This document shows positions 1 through 5,771 of a stretch of 5,817 bases of DNA, piece by piece; the stretch's first letter is position 1; each line of letters starts with the position of its first letter. Made by a program: the position numbers and the translations under genes. The stretch lies in contig JAFGWQ010000152.1 of NCBI GenBank assembly GCA_016937075.1, positions 1 through 5,817 of the forward strand. Reading direction: 5' to 3'. A model generated the notes under the pieces. The model searched no databases, was not told the DNA's origin, and saw nothing but the letters and a program-made list of their open reading frames with translations. Origin of the DNA: Campylobacterales bacterium (GTDB lineage Bacteria > Campylobacterota > Campylobacteria > Campylobacterales > Sulfurovaceae).

Positions 1-5
1 AGGAG
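1..5 (+). promoter_or_regulatory. Ribosome binding site of the ciaB-family gene
   Basis: AGGAG lies at the very start of the window, five bases before the ATG at 11. It is a near-perfect Shine-Dalgarno sequence at normal spacing and fixes the start of the CiaB-family gene. The promoter must lie to the left of the window. Confidence 0.85.
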
Positions 6-10
6 AAAAG

Positions 11-1837
11 ATGAATAGATTTATACAAGACACACAAAAGATTTATGACGAGTTAACCGCTAGACAAGATAAGCTTAATAGTTATTTCAAATTGACCCAT
101 GAGCCGCACAATGAAGCCGACAAGGCAGTTGAAGAATTTTTGAGTTTTATCGGTGTTGAGCGAAACTTGGATAGCACTATGGCCGCACTTACCCGCATAG
201 TCAATTTAAGAGAAGATGCACTAGAGCAAGTATTACAAAAGATGGGATATCACAGTGATGATATCATAACAAAAAAAGAGTTAGCCTATCAGTGGGCAAG
301 CAAGCTTCATACAGCTAGACATGAATCTCTTTTAGTATGGATAGAAGAGCATGGACTTTTGACACCGTTTTATCGCACTCTTTTAAGAGGTGTTCATGAA
401 ATTGGGGTTGCTATGAGTGTCTGGCAGAGTGAATGGACGGCTCATATCATCCATACTATCAATCGTGAACTATTAAAACAGTTTAACGGTGACGATAAAG
501 CCGTATTAGCTTATTTGCATGAGTATAGCCTATTGGATAAAGATACTTTCGGTGTAGTAAGTGATAGATGTTATTCTGTTTTAGATAAAGATATAGACGG
601 AAAACATTGTGCCGTTGCTTATAGCGAGGCTTTCAAAGATGAGGTAAATAATGCATCAATTGCGCTATCAAAGCTGATAGGGCAATTGGAAGTTTTAGAA
701 GACGATATTTGGAGCCAAAAAGAGGCTTGGCTACAATATTTTCAAGCTATAAACGAAGCACTTTTGGAACGTAATGTCTCACTGCTCTTATCTAAATGGC
801 AAGAGGTCGATAAAGCTTGGATGGCCATAGTAACTCCACTGCAGGTAGGTCATCCATTGGAGTATTATGAAGATCACTACCGTAAAGCAGTAGCGCTTGA
901 GTGGGATGCAAGGATAATTAATCCAAAGCTTCAGCATGGCTCAAAAACGCGTGAAAATATTATAGGATTTACAAAAGAATTAGCCGGCAAGATCGGCGGC
1001 AATGCCGAACAAACGGCTGCAAACAATGTCTTGCAGGTTTCAAAAACACAACTTTATATAGGTCAGCCGATGCTTTATTATGCAGCTGAGTTCAATGGAC
1101 TGTTTTCTGCTCAAGTAGTTCCTAATGATAAAATGGTTTCAGACAAGTACGGGCATAAGATATTCGCATATAGTGATTTTGTCTTGGCTTCAAAATTAGC
1201 TAAACCCATCATGAAGTTAAGTGTTGAGATAATGGGCGAAGAGTTTGTCAAAAAAAGCAGAAATTTTGCTGAGTATTCTCCAGAGTTATGGCATGAAATT
1301 TATGACATCTCTACTATAGGACATGAGTTCGGACATATTTTATGGTTGGATAGCCAGACAGAAGGAGCCATGAACGCTACAGGACAATTCAAGAATATAG
1401 AAGAGTTCAAAGCAACCGCAGGGGGACTCATGGCGTTTTTTCATAACGAAAAAGAGGAACTAAAAAACCATATAGTCGATGACCTGGTGAGCCGTTCTGT
1501 GGGCTTGATGGCATGGAGAGAAGTAGGAGAAGTATTGCCATACTACTGCGAAGGGCTTATACATCTGCATATCCTGTTTGCTTCAGGCGTTATTGATTTT
1601 ACAGACAAAATAACGATCGATTACAGTAGATACGAAGAGATGAAAAAGGCTTATATTGAGGCTTATCAAAACCTCGCAAGTCATTATATATCCAAAAAAG
1701 ATGCCGGCGAATATCTATATCGGTATGTGATCAAAGAGGCGGGGGTTTATTTGCCCATGAAGCCGAGAGTAAGGGCATTTGTAGAACATTATTACGCCAG
1801 ATACCAAGAGATCGGTCAACAAACGATTGTATTGTAG
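11..1837 (+). CDS. ciaB: CiaB-family protein (invasion antigen B homologue) with a zinc-metallopeptidase signature
   Basis: A complete 608-residue protein, close to the roughly 610 residues of Campylobacter jejuni CiaB, and recognised as that family from its overall sequence. In C. jejuni, CiaB is described as a protein exported on host contact and needed for cell invasion. No signal peptide or membrane segment is visible; the N-terminus is polar and helical (MNRFIQDTQ...). The C-terminal half contains HEFGH at residues 438-442, an HExxH zinc-binding and catalytic motif, followed 21-22 residues later by EEFKAT (E464/E465). This matches the gluzincin layout, in which a downstream Glu is the third zinc ligand; the second motif also recalls the EECRAE motif of dipeptidyl-peptidase III (M49). 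I infer a cytoplasmic or exported metallopeptidase; the substrate is unknown. The start is set by AGGAG at 1-5. The gene stands alone on its strand and ends at a hairpin terminator. Family assignment is firm, enzymatic activity is inferred. Confidence 0.88.
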   Translation: MNRFIQDTQKIYDELTARQDKLNSYFKLTHEPHNEADKAVEEFLSFIGVERNLDSTMAALTRIVNLREDALEQVLQKMGYHSDDIITKKELAYQWASKLHTARHESLLVWIEEHGLLTPFYRTLLRGVHEIGVAMSVWQSEWTAHIIHTINRELLKQFNGDDKAVLAYLHEYSLLDKDTFGVVSDRCYSVLDKDIDGKHCAVAYSEAFKDEVNNASIALSKLIGQLEVLEDDIWSQKEAWLQYFQAINEALLERNVSLLLSKWQEVDKAWMAIVTPLQVGHPLEYYEDHYRKAVALEWDARIINPKLQHGSKTRENIIGFTKELAGKIGGNAEQTAANNVLQVSKTQLYIGQPMLYYAAEFNGLFSAQVVPNDKMVSDKYGHKIFAYSDFVLASKLAKPIMKLSVEIMGEEFVKKSRNFAEYSPELWHEIYDISTIGHEFGHILWLDSQTEGAMNATGQFKNIEEFKATAGGLMAFFHNEKEELKNHIVDDLVSRSVGLMAWREVGEVLPYYCEGLIHLHILFASGVIDFTDKITIDYSRYEEMKKAYIEAYQNLASHYISKKDAGEYLYRYVIKEAGVYLPMKPRVRAFVEHYYARYQEIGQQTIVL

Positions 1838-1839
1838 CC

Positions 1840-1894
1840 GTCATACCGAACTTGATGCGGTATCTATGGATTCCGTGTCGCAGCACGGAATGAC
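1840..1894. repeat. Compound palindromic element (two hairpins inside a GTCAT/ATGAC inverted repeat)
   Basis: Between the convergent genes lie two perfect hairpins: ATACCG at 1843-1848 pairs with CGGTAT at 1858-1863 (9-base loop), and ATTCCGTG at 1870-1877 pairs with CACGGAAT at 1884-1891 (6-base loop). The ends GTCAT (1840-1844) and ATGAC (1890-1894) are also inverted repeats, so the whole 55-base unit can fold as a three-way structure. It begins three bases after the ciaB stop codon. From memory, the layout resembles the short dispersed GTCAT...ATGAC intergenic repeats common in many bacterial genomes. Only one copy is present here, so its repeat status is an inference; the pairing is directly visible. 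Confidence 0.6.
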
Positions 1895-1905
1895 ATTATT
1901 TTTTT
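1870..1905 (+). terminator. Rho-independent terminator of the ciaB-family gene
   Basis: The 8-bp stem 1870-1877/1884-1891 is followed after a short ACATTA linker by seven consecutive T (1899-1905). This is a plausible intrinsic terminator for plus-strand transcripts. The T run lies inside the 3' end of the convergent yaiI-family gene, where it encodes the final Lys-Lys and borders the stop codon. The 7-base spacing between stem and T run is longer than ideal. On the minus strand the same hairpins are not followed by a T run. Confidence 0.6.
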
Positions 1906-2339
1906 GACAAAAACCTATTGAGTCCATCTGCAAATGCTCTAACGGTTTTTGCATCAATGGCTTTTGGTCCTCCCGTAATTTCTCCGCTGCTGCGAAGTTC
2001 ATCCATTAGGTTTCTCATTGCAAGAAGATATTTGATATTTTCTTCATCATAGATAGTTCCCCTAGGATCTAGAGCAATTGCACCCTTGGAGACAATCTTG
2101 TCTGCTAGAGGGATATCGGCAGTGATGACTAGATCTTCTACTTCGCAGAGTTGGGCTATACGATTATCTGCTACATCTACTCCAAGAGAGACGATCTCCA
2201 TAGAAATATGTTCAATGTCCGGAATATTTATATTTTTGTTGGCGACAAATATCGTCGTGATAGATCTTTTCAGTACAGCACGAAGCAATATCTCTTTAAG
2301 AGCATTTGGAAAAGCATCGGCGTCAACAAGAATTTTCAT
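1896..2339 (-). CDS. YaiI/YqxD family protein (UPF0178, DUF188)
   Basis: A 147-residue protein, normal for this widespread family, whose biochemical function is not settled; its fold is considered related to PIN/NYN-type nuclease domains. Family blocks in order: VDADAFP (residues 5-11), VADNRI (56-61), ITADIPLA (72-79), LDPRG (90-94), the S-G-TGGP block (118-125) and the C-terminal FADGLNRFL (136-144). The acidic residues D6, D8 and D75 are the likely metal-binding or catalytic positions if it is a nuclease. One oddity is F10, where most members I recall carry Cys (DADACP). The ATG lies two bases after the rhlE stop with only a weak AGAAG upstream, so translation is probably coupled to rhlE. 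No signal peptide; cytoplasmic. Family assignment is confident, function inferred only. Confidence 0.88.
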   Translation of the reverse strand: MKILVDADAFPNALKEILLRAVLKRSITTIFVANKNINIPDIEHISMEIVSLGVDVADNRIAQLCEVEDLVITADIPLADKIVSKGAIALDPRGTIYDEENIKYLLAMRNLMDELRSSGEITGGPKAIDAKTVRAFADGLNRFLSKK

Positions 2340-2341
2340 GG

Positions 2342-3616
2342 TTATCTTCTGTTTTTATCCCTGTTGTGTGTGTTGCCGTTTCGTTTTTTGGGTGCTGGCC
2401 CATTGCTTGATCTTGAACGTTGATTATTGCCGCGGCCCCTGCCTCCTCCGCCCAAAGATATAGGTTCTGCTTTGATGGAAGGATCGGGTTCAAATCCATC
2501 AACGGTACTTTTGTCCAAATTCAATTTTATGAGTTTTTCAATGCCGCGAAGATATTCATACTCATCTACGCATACAAGTGACAGTGCCTCACCAACATTA
2601 CCGGCTCTTCCGGTACGGCCTATGCGATGCACATAATCTTCAGCAATATTCGGAAGTTCTAGATTGATCACATGCGGAAGTCCATCTATGTCCAATCCTC
2701 TAGCAGCTATATCTGTAGCTACAAGGACTCTAACATTGCCTGCTTTGAAATCGCTGAGCGCTTTGGTTCTTGCCCCTTGGCTTTTGTTGCCGTGAATTGC
2801 AGCAGAGGTTATATTTATCTTTTGGAGGTATTCGGAGAGTTTATTTGCTTGGTGTTTTGTGCGTGTAAATACCAATACTTGTGTCCATTTGTTTTGATCT
2901 ATTAGATGACCGAGTAGTGCACTTTTGCGTTTGCAATCAACCAGTATAACACTTTGTTTGATCAGCTCGCTCGATGTATTTCGTCTAGCTACTTCGACAA
3001 TGGCAGGATTGCGTAAGATGGATTCACAAAGTTTTTTTATCTCATCAGAATAAGTCGCAGAAAATAGCAGGTTTTGTCTTTGTTTTGGAAGAAGAGCGAT
3101 GACTTTGCGAATATCACGGATAAAACCCATATCCAGCATTCTATCGGCTTCATCCAAGACAAACATTTCTACACGGCTGAGATCAACTGCTTTTTGAGAT
3201 ATCAGATCCAGCAATCTTCCAGGAGTTGCTATTAGTATATCCACACCGTTTTTTAGTGCATTTATTTGCGGATTTATACCAACCCCTCCAAAAATAACAG
3301 TACTTTTAAAAGGAAGATATTTTCCGTAAGTCTTGACACTTGCTCCGACTTGGGCGGCCAGTTCCCTGGTGGGGGTCAAGATCAAAGCCCTGATATGATG
3401 TCTTTTTGCCTGCGGTAGATTATGGGATAAGATCTCTAGCATCGGCAAGGTAAAACCTGCCGTTTTTCCGGTGCCTGTCTGGGCACCTGCGAGCATATCG
3501 CGTCCATCAAGTATGTATGGTATTGCTTGTGCTTGAACAGGTGTCGGTTTGGTGTAGCCTTCTTCGGCAATAGCTTTTAGTATTGGTGTAGATAGATTTA
3601 ATTCTTCAAATAACAT
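2342..3616 (-). CDS. rhlE: DEAD-box ATP-dependent RNA helicase, RhlE type
   Basis: A complete 424-residue cytoplasmic helicase that uses ATP to unwind short RNA duplexes; RhlE-type enzymes act in ribosome assembly, RNA decay and cold growth. All DEAD-box motifs are visible in order: Q motif GYTKPTPVQ (20-28), motif I AQTGTGKT (45-52), Ia PTRELA (82-87), TPGR (131-134), II DEAD (155-158), III SAT (186-188), IV LVFTRT (248-253), V ATDIAARGLD (300-309) and VI HRIGRTGRAG (330-339). The two RecA-like domains end near residue 370. The tail (389-424) is a Gly/Arg/Asn/Lys-rich low-complexity segment, as expected for an RNA-binding extension. The order of motifs and a short linker after motif VI favour RhlE over the longer DeaD/CsdA with its DbpA-like domain. 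The ATG has AAGGA eight bases upstream. It leads a two-gene unit with the yaiI-family gene. Confidence 0.93.
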   Translation of the reverse strand: MLFEELNLSTPILKAIAEEGYTKPTPVQAQAIPYILDGRDMLAGAQTGTGKTAGFTLPMLEILSHNLPQAKRHHIRALILTPTRELAAQVGASVKTYGKYLPFKSTVIFGGVGINPQINALKNGVDILIATPGRLLDLISQKAVDLSRVEMFVLDEADRMLDMGFIRDIRKVIALLPKQRQNLLFSATYSDEIKKLCESILRNPAIVEVARRNTSSELIKQSVILVDCKRKSALLGHLIDQNKWTQVLVFTRTKHQANKLSEYLQKINITSAAIHGNKSQGARTKALSDFKAGNVRVLVATDIAARGLDIDGLPHVINLELPNIAEDYVHRIGRTGRAGNVGEALSLVCVDEYEYLRGIEKLIKLNLDKSTVDGFEPDPSIKAEPISLGGGGRGRGNNQRSRSSNGPAPKKRNGNTHNRDKNRR

Positions 3617-3624
3617 TTTAAATT

Positions 3625-3629
3625 TCCTT
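3625..3629 (-). promoter_or_regulatory. Ribosome binding site of rhlE
   Basis: On the minus strand AAGGA, within AAAAGGAAA, lies eight bases upstream of the ATG at 3616-3614. It supports this start codon. Confidence 0.8.
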
Positions 3630-3677
3630 TTGATTGAGGGGGGAGAAAAGCATAGGAACGAGGTTCTAATTTATCCA

Positions 3678-3683
3678 ATTATA
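3678..3683 (-). promoter_or_regulatory. Candidate -10 box of the rhlE-yaiI unit
   Basis: The minus strand reads TATAAT, a perfect sigma-70 -10 box, about 62 bases before the rhlE start codon. Transcription would begin near 3671, giving a leader of about 55 bases. No convincing TTGACA lies 16-18 bases upstream; instead there is an A7 tract and alternating TA (3689-3703), in keeping with the weak -35 requirement known in Campylobacterota. The predicted leader contains a C-rich stretch (six C opposite 3638-3643). Confidence 0.5.
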
Positions 3684-3761
3684 CCCGATTTTTTTATATA
3701 TATGCTTGATCGGTTTGCAAGTCATATCTTATCATTTACCAATCTCTAAACACATTTGAGA

Positions 3762-3767
3762 TATAAT
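3762..3767 (+). promoter_or_regulatory. Candidate -10 box of the aminotransferase-hisZ-purA operon
   Basis: TATAAT matches the sigma-70 -10 consensus exactly, 33 bases before the ATG at 3801. Initiation near 3774 would give a leader of about 27 bases that includes the ribosome binding site. No TTGACA-like -35 is visible at 16-18 bases. The box also excludes the possible upstream TTG start at 3756, which would lie upstream of the transcript. Confidence 0.6.
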
Positions 3768-3790
3768 CATTGCGATTATTACATTTTACT

Positions 3791-3796
3791 AAGGAA
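3791..3796 (+). promoter_or_regulatory. Ribosome binding site that sets the aminotransferase start
   Basis: AAGGAA lies four to five bases before the ATG at 3801. It decides for the ATG at 3801 over an in-frame TTG at 3756, which has no such site. Confidence 0.8.
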
Positions 3797-3800
3797 GAGA

Positions 3801-4907
3801 ATGCTACTCTTTACACCCGGACCAACACCTGTATTAGAAACTGTTAGACAAGCGATGGCTACGGTTACGCTGCACCACCGTACCCCTGAATTTGAAGCTA
3901 TTTTTGGCCAAGCTAGAGATAATTTAATGAAACTTTTGGGCATGGATGAGTGTGTAATGCTAGCAAGCAGCGGCACTGGAGCTATGCAGGCTTGTATGAT
4001 AAATTTATGTCAAACAAAAGCACTTACAATTAATTCCGGTAAATTTGGAGAGAGATTCGGCAAGATAGCCGACGCCCTAAACATCCCAAAAGTTGAATTA
4101 AAATATGAGTGGGATACACCAGCTAGCATAGCTGATGTAGAAAATGCATTTGCTGCCAATCCTGATATTGATGCCGTATGCATCCAGGTCTGCGAAAGTG
4201 CGGGCGGTCTTAGACATCCCGTAGAAGCTATCGCAGCTAGAGTGAAAGAGATCAATTCTGGTGTTATGGTCATAGCAGATGGTATCACGGCAGTGGGCGT
4301 AGAACACATCGATGTTACAAACATTGACGCACTCATTACCGGCAGCCAAAAGGCTCTTATGCTTCCTCCGGGACTTGCGATGATAGGTTTGTCGGCTTAT
4401 GCGGTAGCCAAGATAGGCAGCGGAAAAGATTATTATTTCAATCTAGCAACCGAGATAAAAAATCAACAAAAAAATACAACTGCATGGACAGCAGCCACGA
4501 CTCTTATACAGGGTCTTAATGCAATGTTCGATGAGATCCAAAAAGACGGCGGTGTAGAAAAATTATATGTCAATACGGCAAAAAGAGCAAAAGCTACGCA
4601 ACATGCTCTTAAAGCTTTGGGACTAAATATCTATCCTAGTTCTCCTGCACTTGCAATGAGCACGGTTATAGATGACGATGCAGAAGCGATTCGCAAACTT
4701 CTCAAAAACAACTATGGTGTGAATATTGCAGGCGGACAAGATCATCTCAAAGGAAAGATCTTCCGTATCAATCAAATGGGGCTCATTCCTGTATATGAGA
4801 GCGCATGGGTTGTAAATGCCATAGAATTGGCACTTGACAATATGGGACGCAGAACATTTGACGGAACTGCCGGCATGGTCTTTAACGAAGTATATTACAA
4901 AGGGTAA
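3801..4907 (+). CDS. Class V PLP-dependent aminotransferase (alanine/serine-glyoxylate aminotransferase family)
   Basis: A 368-residue fold-type I PLP enzyme, the usual length for this family, which moves amino groups from alanine, serine or aspartate to glyoxylate or pyruvate. Signature elements: FTPGPTPV at residues 4-11, HHRTPEF (25-31), the cofactor phosphate-binding SSGTGAM (56-62), D160 in VIADGITAVG (pairs with the pyridine nitrogen), K184 in TGSQKAL (Schiff-base lysine) and R322 in FRINQMG (binds the substrate carboxylate). All catalytic residues are intact. The start was moved to 3801 because AAGGAA precedes it and the TTG at 3756 overlaps the -10 box. It is the first gene of an operon with hisZ six bases downstream and then purA. 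The exact substrate cannot be read from sequence; homologues are variously named serine-glyoxylate, alanine-glyoxylate or aspartate aminotransferase, and some older records wrongly name them a soluble hydrogenase subunit. Confidence 0.9.
   Translation: MLLFTPGPTPVLETVRQAMATVTLHHRTPEFEAIFGQARDNLMKLLGMDECVMLASSGTGAMQACMINLCQTKALTINSGKFGERFGKIADALNIPKVELKYEWDTPASIADVENAFAANPDIDAVCIQVCESAGGLRHPVEAIAARVKEINSGVMVIADGITAVGVEHIDVTNIDALITGSQKALMLPPGLAMIGLSAYAVAKIGSGKDYYFNLATEIKNQQKNTTAWTAATTLIQGLNAMFDEIQKDGGVEKLYVNTAKRAKATQHALKALGLNIYPSSPALAMSTVIDDDAEAIRKLLKNNYGVNIAGGQDHLKGKIFRINQMGLIPVYESAWVVNAIELALDNMGRRTFDGTAGMVFNEVYYKG
4900..4905 (+). promoter_or_regulatory. Ribosome binding site of the HisZ-like gene
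   Basis: AAAGGG at the very end of the aminotransferase gene lies eight bases before the ATG at 4914. Its overlap with the upstream stop codon suggests translational coupling. Confidence 0.6.
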
Positions 4908-4913
4908 TCCAGT

Positions 4914-5771
4914 ATGATATTCGAACACGAAATTCCTAGTGACTCAAAGCTTTATTTTGGCAAAAGTGCTAAGATAAAAAGAGATATCGAATCTCGCAGT
5001 AGTCAGTTGCTTGAATCGCTTGGATTTGAGGAGATCGTAACTCCTGTGTTTTCTTATCATCAACATGATAGTTTTGAAGACCAAAGTCAGCTTATCAAGC
5101 TCAATGATGACCATAATCATATAGTAACCCTACGAGCCGATTCGACTCCGGACGTGGTACGTATAGCTACCAAACGACTAGGAAGAAGTATGGAATCTAA
5201 AAAATGGTTCTACATACAGCCCACGCTGAATTTTCCTACTCAAGAACAGTATCAAATAGGCGGTGAGATTTTACAGGGAAATTTTAGCGAAGCTTTGGAT
5301 GTGACCATCTCGCTTCTTGAAGCTTTGGAATTACAGCCTATGCTCCAATTGGCAAATATACGCATACCTCAGCTTTTGAATGAAAAATACGGCATATCCC
5401 TAGAGCTTTTAAAATCCATGCAAATCGAAAAAATTTTAGCCAATGGCCTGCCTTGGATCGAAAGATTGGTTGCTATTCATACTATAGATGATCTTTCAAA
5501 TTTAGATATGTTTCCAGATGACATAAAACAAGAGTTGCTCAAAATTAAACTTGAAGCTCAGAGATTAGATTATAAACCACTTATTATATCGCCGCTTTTT
5601 TATGCCAAGATGCGTTATTATGACTCTTTGACCTTCAAGATGTTTAGTGGCAACGCACTGCTTGCCATGGGCGGGGAATATGTAATAGATGAGTTGAAAG
5701 CCGCAGGTTTTGCGATATATACTGATGAATGTATAGCGATGAAAATTAGAATAAATGAGGAGAATAAGTGA
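4914..5771 (+). CDS. hisZ: HisZ-like ATP phosphoribosyltransferase regulatory subunit (HisRS paralogue)
   Basis: A 285-residue protein related to the catalytic core of histidyl-tRNA synthetase. HisZ pairs with short-form HisG, which joins ATP and PRPP in the first step of histidine synthesis, and is needed for its activity and histidine feedback. Visible core elements: motif 1-like GFEEIVTPVF (37-46), TLRADSTPDVVRI (72-84, equivalent to the LRPE-T-R segment of HisRS), a motif 2-like FYIQPTLNF-EQYQIGGEI stretch (99-119), and GGEYVIDEL (253-261) where HisRS has GGRYD. The motif 2 arginines used for ATP binding are missing and the R of GGRYD is E255; there is no C-terminal anticodon-binding domain. 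This argues against a working tRNA synthetase. At 285 residues it is shorter than many HisZ proteins. It starts six bases after the aminotransferase and overlaps purA by four bases. The partner hisG is not in the window. Confidence 0.82.
   Translation: MIFEHEIPSDSKLYFGKSAKIKRDIESRSSQLLESLGFEEIVTPVFSYHQHDSFEDQSQLIKLNDDHNHIVTLRADSTPDVVRIATKRLGRSMESKKWFYIQPTLNFPTQEQYQIGGEILQGNFSEALDVTISLLEALELQPMLQLANIRIPQLLNEKYGISLELLKSMQIEKILANGLPWIERLVAIHTIDDLSNLDMFPDDIKQELLKIKLEAQRLDYKPLIISPLFYAKMRYYDSLTFKMFSGNALLAMGGEYVIDELKAAGFAIYTDECIAMKIRINEENK
5757..5762 (+). promoter_or_regulatory. Ribosome binding site of purA
   Basis: GAGGAG within the last codons of hisZ lies five bases before the GTG at 5768. It supports GTG as the purA start and the four-base GTGA overlap. 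Confidence 0.75.

Noticed and set aside
2086..2463. Plus-strand open frame of 125 codons across yaiI and the rhlE end
   Set aside because: It is antisense to two clearly conserved genes, has no recognisable protein features and is best explained as a by-product of their codon use.
3638..3643. Run of six G in the rhlE leader as a possible phase-variable tract
   Set aside because: Contingency tracts in Campylobacterota are usually eight or more G; six is too short to suggest phase variation, and the tract lies outside the coding region.
3656..3666. Small palindrome GAAC-GAG-GTTC in the rhlE leader as an operator or leader hairpin
   Set aside because: Only 4 bp with a 3-base loop, no second copy and no known match; likely chance.
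3689..3703. T7 followed by alternating TA as a possible terminator or riboswitch remnant
   Set aside because: No stem precedes the T run on the plus strand; it is better read as AT-rich promoter-upstream sequence between the divergent genes.
3756..3800. In-frame TTG start giving the aminotransferase 15 extra residues
   Set aside because: The extension overlaps the TATAAT box at 3762-3767, has no ribosome binding site, and adds residues before the conserved FTPGPTP N-terminus. The ATG at 3801 has AAGGAA just upstream.
4010..4336. Minus-strand open frame of 108 codons inside the aminotransferase gene
   Set aside because: It is antisense to well-conserved catalytic regions and shows no family resemblance or ribosome binding site of note.
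4914..5771. Naming the HisRS-like protein as histidyl-tRNA synthetase (HisS)
   Set aside because: It lacks the motif 2 arginines, the Arg of GGRYD and the anticodon-binding domain, and is far too short.
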